Positions 17,403-26,206 of a DNA stretch of 64,000 nt are shown in pieces. This DNA is from Sphingobium sp. CECT 9361 (GTDB lineage Bacteria; Pseudomonadota; Alphaproteobacteria; Sphingomonadales; Sphingomonadaceae). Position numbers and translations under genes: made by a program. The stretch covers positions 744,001 through 808,000 of the forward strand of contig NZ_CAKKNC010000001.1 in assembly GCF_918741285.1 (NCBI RefSeq), in the 5' to 3' direction. How positions within the stretch are numbered: position 1 is the first letter of the stretch; each line of letters opens with the position of its first letter. The notes beneath the pieces are model-generated. The model was not told where the DNA came from, did not search any database, and saw only the letters and a program-made list of their open reading frames with translations.

Positions 17403-17596
17403 GGATATTCGTCCCCCCGGACACATTATAGAGCGTAAGATGGTTAATATCGACAGCCGCCCTCTGTCACGAGCGCGGGGGGAACGGAACCTCTTTCTCG
17501 CAATTGCGAGACAGGCCGGTCGAATTGAGGGGTCGTTACATCAAAAAACTATGGGGCAGCGTCTGGTCACAGGCGCCTGTCCCGAAAATTGGCCTT

Positions 17597-17941
17597 TTAT
17601 TTCCGTGCCTTACGCGCGGCGTACTTTGCGTCGCGAATGGCCTTCTTCTCTTCCGGCGTAAGCTGCACCTTTTCCTTCACCTTCGGCTGAGCGGCAAGCT
17701 CGGCTTCGCGGCGGGCAGCTTTTGCAGCGGCGGCGGCTTCCTGCGCGGCTTTCTTTTCAGCCAGCTTGGCGGCGCGCTTTTCCGCTTCGGCAGCGGCTTT
17801 GGCTTCGGCGGCGGCTTTGCGCTCTGCGACCACTGCCGGATCGAGCGGCGGTTTGGCCTTCAACTTGTCGAGCGCCTTCTGCTTCGCCTGCGCGGCGAGC
17901 GCGAGGCGATCTTGAAAAGCGGGGTCTCGATACGTCGCCAT
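17597..17941 (-). CDS. DUF6481-type Ala/Lys-rich coiled-coil protein
   Basis: 114 residues, almost entirely one charged helix. It begins MATYRDPAFQDRLALAAQAK and continues with AERKAAAEAKAAAEAEKRAA and AKLAEKKAAQEAA, ending EEKKAIRDAKYAARKARK. The N-terminal FQDRLA block and the closing RDAKYAARKARK are typical of DUF6481, small abundant proteins of Sphingomonadales-like genomes. Basic and soluble; function unknown, perhaps nucleic-acid binding. It stands alone, 80 bases from the M19 peptidase. Confidence 0.75.
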   Translation of the reverse strand: MATYRDPAFQDRLALAAQAKQKALDKLKAKPPLDPAVVAERKAAAEAKAAAEAEKRAAKLAEKKAAQEAAAAAKAARREAELAAQPKVKEKVQLTPEEKKAIRDAKYAARKARK

Positions 17942-18020
17942 GAGTCTGAAAGCCTGTCCGTTTTGAATGGGGGAGGGGAGCGCCTGCCCCCATTTCCCTT
18001 ATCATGCAAGGCAAAAGAGG

Positions 18021-19292
18021 CTATTTTGTTCCGTCGAGGCTCGTAATTGTGCCACTGGCAGCAGGCATTTTCGCCATTGAGGCAGCAACTTTCTCTGCCG
18101 CTTCCATGACCCGCAGGATGTTGCCGCCCGCCAGTTTCGCGACGTCCGCGTCCGACCAGCCGCGCTTCATGAGTTCGGCCATCAGCTTGGGATACGTCTC
18201 CACCCCGTCCATCCCCTGCGGCAAGGCAGGCAGCCCGTCATAGTCGCCGCCCAGACCGACATGATCGACGCCAGCGACTTTGGCGATGTGATCGATATGG
18301 TCCGCAACCTGTCCCATGGTGACGATGGGTTCAGGATTCGCCTTTTCCCATTCCGCCAGCGCAGCCTTCGCCTTTTCCGGGTCGCCGATATAAAGGCCGC
18401 CGAAGGGGGGCAGATTATAGCGTGCTTGCTCTGCGCCTCGCGCCGCGCCCCACACGCGACGCGCTTCATTGACGTAGTTCGGCGCAAAGTTCACCATGAC
18501 GATGCCGCCATTGGCCGCGACCTGTTTCAGCACGGCGTCGGACACATTGCGGGGATGATTGCAAATCGCGCGGGCGCTGGAATGCGAGAAGATGATCGGG
18601 GCCTTGCTGACTCGCAGCGCGTCCAGCATCGTGTCCTCGCTCACATGGCTGAGGTCCACCAACATGCCCAGGCGGTTGAGTTCGGTCACCACCGCTTCGC
18701 CGAATTTGGTGAGGCCGCCATGCTGCGGGTCGTCCGTGGCACTGTCGGCCCAGGGGATCGTGCGCGAATGGGTGAGGGTGAGGTAGCCCGCGCCCAGCGC
18801 CTTGTACTGGCGCAGCACGGCAAAGCTGCCGTCGATCTGCCCGCCGCCTTCGACGCCGATCATCGACGCGATCCGGCCTGCCTTGAACGCCGCGCGGGCC
18901 TGTGCAGCGGTGGTCGCGAGCTGGAAGGTGTCGGGGTAGCGGGCCGCGAACTGATGGACGAGGTCGATCTGTTCGAGCGTGGCCTTCACCTGTTCGAGAC
19001 CGGGCAGGTTGGCAGACACATAGACCGACCAGAACTGCCCGCCGACCTTGCCCTGCCGCAGCCTTTCGATGTCGGTGTCGTAATCCTTTACCGGCAAACG
19101 ATCGAGCGCAACGGCCCAGCGGTCGTCCTTTGCGTGATCGAGCAACGCTTCGGGCCAGTCGTTATGCCCGTCGATCAGCGGCGTCTGCGCCAGCACCTTG
19201 GCCACGCGCGCCGCATAGGGGTCAGCGAGCGGCGTAGCAGCGATGGCGGGGAGGGGAAGCAGGGCGAGCGCAAGGAGGAGGGTGCGGTTCAT
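18021..19292 (-). CDS. membrane dipeptidase, peptidase family M19
   Basis: 423 residues from ATG 19292, chosen because it starts an ideal signal peptide (MNRTLLLALALLPLPAIA). Zinc-site features of the renal-dipeptidase family are LIDGHNDWPEALL near the N-terminus, MIGVEGGGQIDG, MLVDLSHVSEDTMLDAL, IFSHSSARAICNHPRNVSD and DHVGLGGDYDG. It probably cleaves dipeptides or similar amides in the periplasm. It is followed (in minus-strand order) by a gap and DUF6481; there is no operon partner. Confidence 0.93.
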   Translation of the reverse strand: MNRTLLLALALLPLPAIAATPLADPYAARVAKVLAQTPLIDGHNDWPEALLDHAKDDRWAVALDRLPVKDYDTDIERLRQGKVGGQFWSVYVSANLPGLEQVKATLEQIDLVHQFAARYPDTFQLATTAAQARAAFKAGRIASMIGVEGGGQIDGSFAVLRQYKALGAGYLTLTHSRTIPWADSATDDPQHGGLTKFGEAVVTELNRLGMLVDLSHVSEDTMLDALRVSKAPIIFSHSSARAICNHPRNVSDAVLKQVAANGGIVMVNFAPNYVNEARRVWGAARGAEQARYNLPPFGGLYIGDPEKAKAALAEWEKANPEPIVTMGQVADHIDHIAKVAGVDHVGLGGDYDGLPALPQGMDGVETYPKLMAELMKRGWSDADVAKLAGGNILRVMEAAEKVAASMAKMPAASGTITSLDGTK

Positions 19293-19328
19293 GCTGTGGC
19301 AGCGTAACGTAAGGCTTAGGCCTGTCAA

Positions 19329-20060
19329 TCACGCCATATGAACGTGCCGAACATCCATGCTGTGGTCGGTGGGGGAAATGTGGATGGCGTTGTAACTGGG
19401 GCGGGTATCGCGCAGCCGTTCGGACAGGGTGCCAGCGCCGATCAGGCGGACGGACTGGCCATCGATCTGCTCGGTTCGGTCGAAGGGATCGTGGACATGG
19501 CCGGACAGCACGGCAGTCGCGCCTTGCGCCGCCAGCGCACGCAGGGCGGCCCGTCCGCCGCGCGTGGAGGCGGTGCCGCTGGTGCCTGCTTCGATCAGCG
19601 GGTGATGGCATGCGATCAGGCGGTGATGCGTATCTACCTCGCCCAATAATTCCAGCGTGTCGTCGAGCCGGTCGCCGGTGACGATCCCCTTGGACCAGTT
19701 GAACCGCCACTGCGCCCGCGCCGTGGTGCGCAACGGGACGATGGTGACGTGGGGCAGGGCCAGCGGACGCTCGATCAGGCGCTCCAGCGCATCGTAACGC
19801 CGATAGGGGCGGAAGAACCGCGCAAAGACATCGAAATAGGGCAAGTCGTGGTTACCGACTTCGACCGATACGGGGGCTGGCAATGCTTCCAGCCAGCGGT
19901 GCGCGGCGGCAAATTCGGCACTGCGCGCGCGCATCGTAAGGTCGCCGGTGATGACGATGGCGTCCGGCTTTGCGTCGGTCGCTTCCGCCACGAACCAGTC
20001 GAGCGCATCCCGATCCTCTCGTCCGAAATGAAGATCGCTGGCGTGGAACAGCAGCGTCAT
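19329..20060 (-). CDS. calcineurin-like metallophosphoesterase
   Basis: 243 residues with the full dimetal phosphoesterase motif series: FHASDLHFGRED, ITGDLTMR, EVGNHDLPY, ACHHPLIE and LSGHVHDPF. It starts one base after the end of the DAGK-fold kinase gene and is therefore almost certainly co-transcribed with it. The tight pairing suggests that it hydrolyses a phospholipid head group or a nucleotide-linked lipid intermediate, as LpxH/UshA-type enzymes do; this is inference only. No signal peptide, so cytoplasmic. Confidence 0.9.
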   Translation of the reverse strand: MTLLFHASDLHFGREDRDALDWFVAEATDAKPDAIVITGDLTMRARSAEFAAAHRWLEALPAPVSVEVGNHDLPYFDVFARFFRPYRRYDALERLIERPLALPHVTIVPLRTTARAQWRFNWSKGIVTGDRLDDTLELLGEVDTHHRLIACHHPLIEAGTSGTASTRGGRAALRALAAQGATAVLSGHVHDPFDRTEQIDGQSVRLIGAGTLSERLRDTRPSYNAIHISPTDHSMDVRHVHMA

Positions 20061-20061
20061 G

Positions 20062-20898
20062 TCAGGATGCGGGCGCGTCGGTCAGCGTCTTGATGAAGCG
20101 CAGGCTGCTCTTTTCCAGCGTGAAGGTGCAGGGGTGGGTGCCGTCGCGCTTCTCGCCATCGATGAGTAGGCCGATGGCGCTATCGCATTCGACCGTCACC
20201 GATGTGCCGGTTTCCAGAACATCGGCCGGTCCCTTGCGGAAGTCGCCGGAGAGCCAGGCGATACCGTGCTGGACAAGTTCGGCAGGATTCTTGGCACGGA
20301 TACCGATGGCTTCGAGCGTGTCGCCTTGCGGCTGGATATAGATCGCCTGATATTCCTCAGTTTCGCCGGCCAGCCGCACCATGTCGCCATTGAACGTCTG
20401 GGCGATGGCACCGGGGACTGTTGCCGCAAGGCTCAACAGGTCGAGCGCGCGCATGTCCTCGCGCACATCGACCCACGCCGCGGTCGGTCCCGCGATGATA
20501 CCGACCAACGCCCGCTGACCGCATCCGACCACGACGGGCAGGTCGGTGTCGACCGCTTGCGGCGAAAGCGCGCGGGCCACGATGTCGGTCGCTTCGACAT
20601 CGCCATGCAGTTGTTTGGACAGCAGGTTCATCGTGCCGCCGGGCAGGATCAGCACTTGCCCGCCCCAGCCTTCCAGCTTGCGGGTGCTGGCGTTGATGGT
20701 GCCGTCTCCGGTGAAGATCGCGACGATCTCCACGCCAGCCGCTTCGACTTCGGCAATTGTTGGCAGATCGTCATCGGGCAAGGTGATGCAGCGGTCGAAT
20801 AGGCCGCCATGCGCCACCACGGTTTCGCCGATGCGGGCGCACATGGCCGCATCGTAACTGCCACTGTTGCTGTTCGAGATGAGCCAGAGTTTTTTCAT
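20062..20898 (-). CDS. diacylglycerol-kinase-fold lipid kinase
   Basis: 278 residues with the DAGK catalytic domain: KLWLISNSNSGSYD at the start, then IFTGDGTINASTRKLEG (nucleotide GDGT loop), LILPGGTMNLLSKQLHGDVE and a C-terminal beta domain. Family members phosphorylate lipid hydroxyls (diacylglycerol, sphingosine or ceramide). Ceramide-type substrates are plausible here because sphingomonads make sphingolipids and a DAGK-fold ceramide kinase is known in Caulobacter, but no serine palmitoyltransferase is visible in this window. It is the first gene of the minus-strand pair with the phosphoesterase, and divergent from a nucleotidyltransferase. Confidence 0.9.
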   Translation of the reverse strand: MKKLWLISNSNSGSYDAAMCARIGETVVAHGGLFDRCITLPDDDLPTIAEVEAAGVEIVAIFTGDGTINASTRKLEGWGGQVLILPGGTMNLLSKQLHGDVEATDIVARALSPQAVDTDLPVVVGCGQRALVGIIAGPTAAWVDVREDMRALDLLSLAATVPGAIAQTFNGDMVRLAGETEEYQAIYIQPQGDTLEAIGIRAKNPAELVQHGIAWLSGDFRKGPADVLETGTSVTVECDSAIGLLIDGEKRDGTHPCTFTLEKSSLRFIKTLTDAPAS

Positions 20899-20979
20899 TA
20901 CGCTCCCGAACGCACCAGATCGCGATTCTTTCCGCGTTGCGATATGGGCGCGATGCGATTGTTCGGCTAAAGGCGGCGC

Positions 20980-21777
20980 ATGCTTCGTTCTTCAGGCTCC
21001 TCCGGCGTGACTGCCATCGTACTTGCGGGCAGCCGTCCCGGTCCCGATCCGCTGCTGGATGGCAGCGGGGTAACGACCAAGGCGTTGTTGCCGGTCGCCA
21101 ATAAGCCGATGCTTGCCCATGTCCTCGATGCGTTGGTCGGCCATGCGGCCATCGCGCGGATCGTGGTGCTGGCGCAGGATGTGGATGGCCTGGTTGGCGA
21201 TCCGGGGCTTGCGGGGTATCGCGACAATCCCGCCGTCCGCTTTGCGCAAAGCGGCAATGGCATCAGTGCGTCGGTGATTGCCGTGCTGGACGATGTTGCG
21301 CCGCCGCCGGTGTTGCTGACGACGGCGGACAATGTGCTGCTGACCGGCGCAATGATCGATGCGTTCGTGGCGGGTGCGCAGGGCAGCGACATTGCGGTCG
21401 GGATGGTCGAGCGCGCGATATTGCTGGCGGGCTATCCCTCAAGTCGACGCACATGGCTTAAATTCCGCAGCGGCTGGTGGTCCGGCGCGAACCTGTTCTG
21501 GATCGGTAGCGACAAGGCGCGGCCCTTGCTCGACCGGTGGCAGGCGGTGGAGCAGGACCGCAAGAAGGGGATGAAGATCGTCGGCGCGTTCGGGCCGCTG
21601 CTGTTGATCGGGGCACTGTTGCGGGTGCTGACGATTCATCAGGCGGTGGCGCGGCTTGGGCGGCGCTTTGGCCTGACGGCGCGGGTGGTGGCCATGCCGC
21701 AGGCGGAAGCGTGCATCGATGTCGACAAACCCGATGACCTGATACAGGCCGAGGCGATCCTGAAGGCGCGCGGTTAA
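20980..21777 (+). CDS. MobA-like nucleotidyltransferase
   Basis: 265 residues with an NTP_transf_3 fold. The nucleotide loop is unusual: AIVLAGSRPGPDPLLDGSGV replaces the normal GxGTRM, but the downstream Lys is kept in TKALLPVANKPML. LLTTADNVLLTGAM is the metal-binding region. It ends with a short, hydrophobic-to-basic segment (FGPLLLIGALLRVLTIHQAV) and DVDKPDDLIQAEAIL. It probably transfers a nucleotide to an alcohol phosphate. It overlaps the end of the opposite-strand flippase gene by 4 bases (convergent). Member of the candidate phospholipid cluster. Confidence 0.83.
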   Translation: MLRSSGSSGVTAIVLAGSRPGPDPLLDGSGVTTKALLPVANKPMLAHVLDALVGHAAIARIVVLAQDVDGLVGDPGLAGYRDNPAVRFAQSGNGISASVIAVLDDVAPPPVLLTTADNVLLTGAMIDAFVAGAQGSDIAVGMVERAILLAGYPSSRRTWLKFRSGWWSGANLFWIGSDKARPLLDRWQAVEQDRKKGMKIVGAFGPLLLIGALLRVLTIHQAVARLGRRFGLTARVVAMPQAEACIDVDKPDDLIQAEAILKARG

Positions 21778-23111
21778 GCCGACACCTGCGGTTCTCGCAT
21801 GGCGCGGCGGCTGGCCCATCCCATCAATAAAAAGCCGATGAGCGCGGCAGCTATGCTGGAGTAGGCGGCGCCAATGGTGCCGTAGCGCGGAAGCAAGATC
21901 GTGAGCATTCCCAGCAGCACCAGCGTATTGATGAAGACGATCCGCAGCGACAACCCGGCGCGGCCCGTCGCCATCAACAGCGGGCTGAAACTGACACCCA
22001 CCAGATCGATCGAGGCGGCGATGCCGAGCAGCAGCAGGAGGGGATAGGCGCCTGCGAAAGCTTCCCCCGCAACGAGGACCAGCAGCGGTTTTCCCGCGAC
22101 GATGATGAGCGTGATGATCGCTGCGCCGGTGATGAGCGCGAGGCGATTCATGCGGCGGAAGAGCGCGCGGACCTGCTCCGCACCTTCGCTGGCGCTGGCG
22201 CGCGCGAGTTCGGCGAAGATGGTGCGGGAGAGCATGCCGGACACCTTGGTCAGTGCCTGACTAAGCTGATTGGCGAGGCGGTAGAAGCCTGCGCCGGTGG
22301 GGCCGACGAACACGCCGATGATGAGCACGGCGACCTGCTTGCCGACCGAGGACAGCGTCGTAGAGAGGTTGGTGGCGGTGAGGAAGCCGATGAGTCCGGG
22401 GTTCTCTGCGCGGGCGGCAAGGGGGTTGCCGGAGCGCCACGAGCCTATCCGCCCCCGCGCGGCGCGGAGGGCGAGCGTCCAATAAGTCGATGCGCAAAAC
22501 AGTTCTGCGCAGGCCCAGACGATGAGGAATGCGGTGATCGACGGGGTAAACGCCATGACCACCAGCGCACCGACCATCCGACCGATGGGGATCATGGTTT
22601 CGGCAATCGTTCCGGTATCGAAACGATCGAACAGGCGCAGCAGGCCGGTGGGGGTCGATCGGATGCCGAGCAGCATCGCGGCGCAGAAGATCAGCGCCTG
22701 ACCCGCCAGATCGGGCGACCAGCCGAAAAACGGGCCGAGCAGGAACGCCACTGCCGCCGCCAGCAAGCACCCCGCCAGCGCCGAGGCGATGTCGATCAAC
22801 ATACAGAACCGCACCAGCCGGTTGAGCGCATGGGGATCGCCGCCGTGCAGATGCTTCTGCCCGAAGCGGACGACGATCTGCCAGGATTCGAATGTCACCA
22901 TGACGCTGATGGCTTGCGCGGTGCTGAGGATCAGGGCGAAGCGCCCGAAATCGGCTACGCCCAGCGTGCGGGTGACGATGGCGAGGTAGAACAGGCTGAG
23001 GATCGCGCCGATGCCCTTGCCGCCGAGCAACCATGCCGTATTGGCGATCACCCGCGAAAAGGCAGCATCGCTTGCCTGCGCTGGCTTGGCGGCCCTGTCC
23101 TTCTTGTGCAC
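21774..23111 (-). CDS. oligosaccharide/lipid flippase of the MOP superfamily
   Basis: 445 residues with twelve or more hydrophobic helices and the N-terminal pattern of polysaccharide flippases: IANTAWLLGGKGIGAILSLF and VTRTLGVADFGRFALILST. Basic residues between helices 1 and 2 and RLANQLSQALTKVSGMLSRT in the middle fit the Wzx/RfbX-like family. It would flip a lipid-linked sugar or phospholipid across the inner membrane. It stands between the two nucleotidyltransferase genes, divergent from the second. Substrate unknown; the cluster suggests a lipid-linked polyol phosphate or glycolipid. Confidence 0.9.
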   Translation of the reverse strand: MHKKDRAAKPAQASDAAFSRVIANTAWLLGGKGIGAILSLFYLAIVTRTLGVADFGRFALILSTAQAISVMVTFESWQIVVRFGQKHLHGGDPHALNRLVRFCMLIDIASALAGCLLAAAVAFLLGPFFGWSPDLAGQALIFCAAMLLGIRSTPTGLLRLFDRFDTGTIAETMIPIGRMVGALVVMAFTPSITAFLIVWACAELFCASTYWTLALRAARGRIGSWRSGNPLAARAENPGLIGFLTATNLSTTLSSVGKQVAVLIIGVFVGPTGAGFYRLANQLSQALTKVSGMLSRTIFAELARASASEGAEQVRALFRRMNRLALITGAAIITLIIVAGKPLLVLVAGEAFAGAYPLLLLLGIAASIDLVGVSFSPLLMATGRAGLSLRIVFINTLVLLGMLTILLPRYGTIGAAYSSIAAALIGFLLMGWASRRAMREPQVSA

Positions 23112-23202
23112 GATGTCGAGCGGTCCCTGTTAGCAGCGCGCCGAATATCTAGGCGTCGGCGCAGCGATTGTCGATGGTGCGGGAATTGGCTAAGCGCGGG
23201 GC

Positions 23203-23919
23203 ATGACGATCGACAAAGCCATCATCCTGAGTGCAGGGCAGGGGTCACGCCTGCTGCCGCTGACGGCGAACATGCCCAAATGCCTCATCAAGATCGACGG
23301 CAAGGCGATCCTCGATCATCAACTCGATGCGCTGAAAGCGGCGGGCGTCGATCATACTGTCGTCGTGGGCGGCTATCGGTTCGAAAAGCTGGCGGCGCAT
23401 GTCGCGGCGCGGGGCGACGGCACGAGTGTCCGGCTGAATCCCTTCTGGCTTGCGGCCAGCAGCATCAGTAGCGTGTGGGCCGCGCGGGATCTGCTCGACG
23501 GAGATTTCGCCTTGCTCAATGGCGATACGGTATATGCCGCCGACTTGCTGGCAAAGGGCTTTGCCGCGTGCAAGCCGGGGCTCAATCTGTTCGTTCAGCC
23601 CATTGCGGAAGCGGAACTGGACGACATGCTCGTCGAGGTTGAGGATGGCATGGTGCGCGATGTGGGCAAGACGCTTTCGCCTGCGCAGGCGCGCTATCGC
23701 TCGCTGGGCATCATCGTCGGGCGGGAGGACAAGGGGCTGTATCGGGCGGCACTCGACACCGTCATTTCGCGCGAAGGCGGCATATTGAATTTCCATCACG
23801 CCATCGTTGCAGAGATCGCGCGGCAGGATGGCGTGCACGCCATCGTCGTGGATCGCGACGACTGGATAGAGATCGACCGGCCCGAAGATATCGCCGCATG
23901 GCACGACAGACGCGCATGA
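23203..23919 (+). CDS. LicC/IPCT-like sugar- or alcohol-phosphate nucleotidyltransferase
   Basis: 238 residues. A complete nucleotidyltransferase signature is present: AIILSAGQGSRLLPLTANMP, then KCLIKIDGKAILDHQL, and a metal site in ALLNGDTVYAADLLAKG. C-terminal DRDDWIEIDRPEDIAAW is the second metal/substrate region. Best matches by pattern are phosphocholine cytidylyltransferase (LicC) and inositol-phosphate cytidylyltransferase, so a CDP-alcohol product is plausible. It lies 9 bases before the TagF-like gene, so the two are co-transcribed. It probably makes the activated head group for that transferase or for the CDP-alcohol transferase downstream. Confidence 0.87.
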   Translation: MTIDKAIILSAGQGSRLLPLTANMPKCLIKIDGKAILDHQLDALKAAGVDHTVVVGGYRFEKLAAHVAARGDGTSVRLNPFWLAASSISSVWAARDLLDGDFALLNGDTVYAADLLAKGFAACKPGLNLFVQPIAEAELDDMLVEVEDGMVRDVGKTLSPAQARYRSLGIIVGREDKGLYRAALDTVISREGGILNFHHAIVAEIARQDGVHAIVVDRDDWIEIDRPEDIAAWHDRRA

Positions 23920-23928
23920 ACCGACCCT

Positions 23929-25050
23929 ATGCGTAAATCGGACCGGGCGGATGTCGCGTTCCTGTTCCTTGGCGAGATGCTGCTGGTGCCGCATCTGTGG
24001 CCTATCGTTGAGGCACTGGCGCAGGCGCGGCCCGATCTGACGATCGATGTGTGGATCAGCACATCGGCGCATGAGGAATTGCTGGGCGAATGGATGGCGC
24101 CGCTGACCCCTGCGCGTGTCCGTCTGCGCCGCGCGCCCGGTTTTTTGCAACACGCGACTTTGGGCAAAGGCCAGAATCCGCCGTTGCCTGCGAAGCTGCC
24201 GATGCTGTTGCGGCTCGCGCCTGCGCTGTGGAATGTGCCGGTGACGGTCTGTGCCGAACAGACGAGCCTGTGGTTGCCGCGTGTCCTGCCGATGCGGTCG
24301 CGCTTCGTCTTCACGGTGCATGGGGCGGGACCGCTCAACTATAATCGCGACGGACGTTTGCGCCACGCCAGTCGGCTGTTTGTGCCGAGCGACTACCTGA
24401 CGGCAGATCATGTCGCACATGGCATATCGCGCGATGCGATAGCGGTGACGGGCTATGTCAAATCTGCCTTTCGACCTTCGGTTACTGCCGCCGATCTGTT
24501 CCCCGATACGCGCCCCGTGCTGCTCTATGCCCCGCATTGGCAACGGTATCGGTCGTCCTGGTGGGAATGGGGTCACGCCATTGTGGAGATGCTGGCCGCG
24601 CAGGATCGCTATAATGTCGTCCTCGCGCCGCATCAGCGCTTGTTCGAGCGGGACGAAGAGGCGCTGGCCTATCTGAATCGCTTTGCCGACCTGCCGCATG
24701 TTCATGTCGACAGCGGCAGCTTCGCGATGGTGGATGGCAGTTATACGCAGATGGCGGGCCTGTATCTGGGCGACAGCTCCAGCCAGGTCATCGAATATCT
24801 CGCACGTCCCCGGCCTTGCGTGACGCTCGATACGCCGGAAATGGCTTGGCAGCCGGACGATTACCGGCGCTGCGGCGCGGTCGTTCGGTCTTTGGGCGAC
24901 CTCTGGCCCGCAATCATGGCAGCGGAAGAACAACATCCTCTGTATCGCGATGTGCAATCGGCTTTTGCCATCGAAGCGCTGGGCCATGCTGGCAATGACG
25001 CGCCCCGCCGCAGCGCGCAGGCGATCATCGCGTTGTTGGCGAAGTCCTAA
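23929..25050 (+). CDS. CDP-glycerol glycerophosphotransferase-like (TagF/TagB-like) protein
   Basis: 373 residues. Residues important in teichoic-acid glycerophosphotransferases are recognisable: TVHGAGPLNYN (HG at about 131), LLYAPHWQRYRSSWWEWGH (about 199-216), LAPHQRLFERD (about 232-242) and YLGDSSSQVIEYLARPRP (about 279-296). Those enzymes add glycerol phosphate from CDP-glycerol. No signal peptide; probably cytoplasmic and membrane-associated. Co-transcribed with the LicC-like gene. It ends 4 bases inside the convergent CDP-alcohol transferase gene. A Gram-negative occurrence is unusual; substrate inferred only. Confidence 0.78.
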   Translation: MRKSDRADVAFLFLGEMLLVPHLWPIVEALAQARPDLTIDVWISTSAHEELLGEWMAPLTPARVRLRRAPGFLQHATLGKGQNPPLPAKLPMLLRLAPALWNVPVTVCAEQTSLWLPRVLPMRSRFVFTVHGAGPLNYNRDGRLRHASRLFVPSDYLTADHVAHGISRDAIAVTGYVKSAFRPSVTAADLFPDTRPVLLYAPHWQRYRSSWWEWGHAIVEMLAAQDRYNVVLAPHQRLFERDEEALAYLNRFADLPHVHVDSGSFAMVDGSYTQMAGLYLGDSSSQVIEYLARPRPCVTLDTPEMAWQPDDYRRCGAVVRSLGDLWPAIMAAEEQHPLYRDVQSAFAIEALGHAGNDAPRRSAQAIIALLAKS

Positions 25051-26138
25051 GCGGGCTGTTCCAGCCAGCTCGTGATCGCGCCGCCGCGTTTGCGCACGGC
25101 ATAGGCCTGCGCCAGTCGTACGGCATGGACGATAAGCGAAATCACCGTCCACCATGCCAGCGCGATCAGGCCGAGATCGGGGCGCCCCACAACGACCGAA
25201 GCGACCAGAATCGCCATATTGGGATTGCGGCGGGCAGTGACCAAGCGGAACTGCGAATCGAAGGGGCGCCAGACATGGATGTCCATGCCGAAATCCTTGA
25301 TAAACGCGCCTTCGATCAGCCGTTGCAGGACATAGCCGACAACCACCGCGACCATGATCAGCATGAAGCTGCGCGGTTCCAGTGCCATGCCATGCGCCGC
25401 AAGCCCGACGCCCCACGCATACCACCAGAAGGGCGGATGGATCAGGTCCACGCCATGATCGAAGATATTGCCCCATTTCGAGGCGGTGATGGTGCAGCGT
25501 GCCAGCTTTCCGTCCACGGTATCGAGGACCATGAACAAAAAGCCGATAGCAAGCCCGCTCCAGTAATGGCCCGCCGCGAACAGGAAGGTGGCGATGACGC
25601 AGCCGGTCGCGCCGATGGCCGTGACCATGTTCGGCGTCATCTTCAACTGCGCGGCGATGCGCGTGAGGAACAGCGCGAATTCGGGCCACAGATATTTGGT
25701 CAGCGCATCGGTGACGCCTTTGTACGCGCCGAAATAGCTTTGCCGTTCGATGGCCTTGCGCGACGAAGGGTCGAGCTTGCGGACAAACGGCACTTCCAGC
25801 TTGCGCAACTGCCGGTTGTAGAATTTCTCGCCCAGTGAAAGGTCGATAATGTGCAGGCCGGACGCGCTGGCGGCATCGAGTGGATCGATGCCTTCGGGTG
25901 CATGGGCGAGGATCAGGTCGTTGCCGTAGCGAAACACCGTGCCGGGTTTTTCGAGAGCAAGGCGCAGCAGCAGCGGATCGAATACATAGGCCAGATTGGC
26001 GGTGACGACATGCCCTTCGGCGGCTTGCTGCCCGGTCTTTGCGGCGCTGGCGATCATCCGGCGCAGCCTCTCGGCGTTGGACATCCCCCAGATTGGCGTG
26101 TCGTTGGAGCCAATGGTGCGAAGCGTCTGCGTCATCAT
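25047..26138 (-). CDS. CDP-alcohol phosphatidyltransferase with degenerate N-terminal nucleotidyltransferase-like domain
   Basis: 363 residues. The membrane-embedded half from about residue 150 carries the full CDP-alcohol phosphotransferase motif: D206, D209-G210, A213-R214, G223, D227, D231. The first roughly 125 residues (WGMSNAERLRR at 17-27, then VVTANLAYVFDPLLLRLALE) resemble a nucleotidyltransferase fold lacking the GxGTR loop. The linker FGAYKGVTDALTKYLWPEF also occurs in IPCT/DIPPS-type bifunctional enzymes. It probably joins a CDP-activated alcohol to another alcohol or a lipid. It overlaps the TagF-like gene end by 4 bases (convergent). Two adjacent Met codons are possible starts. 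Confidence 0.88.
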   Translation of the reverse strand: MMTQTLRTIGSNDTPIWGMSNAERLRRMIASAAKTGQQAAEGHVVTANLAYVFDPLLLRLALEKPGTVFRYGNDLILAHAPEGIDPLDAASASGLHIIDLSLGEKFYNRQLRKLEVPFVRKLDPSSRKAIERQSYFGAYKGVTDALTKYLWPEFALFLTRIAAQLKMTPNMVTAIGATGCVIATFLFAAGHYWSGLAIGFLFMVLDTVDGKLARCTITASKWGNIFDHGVDLIHPPFWWYAWGVGLAAHGMALEPRSFMLIMVAVVVGYVLQRLIEGAFIKDFGMDIHVWRPFDSQFRLVTARRNPNMAILVASVVVGRPDLGLIALAWWTVISLIVHAVRLAQAYAVRKRGGAITSWLEQPA

Positions 26139-26206
26139 GGGTCGGCTAATAGTGAAGCGACACGGGCGTGTCGCGGACTTTTTGTTACGGGGTGAGCGTG
26201 CGGCGT

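Noticed and set aside
23245..25689. 814-residue minus-strand ORF
   Set aside because: Antisense to the LicC-like and TagF-like genes, with no domain recognised; its right end overlaps the CDP-alcohol transferase in another frame.
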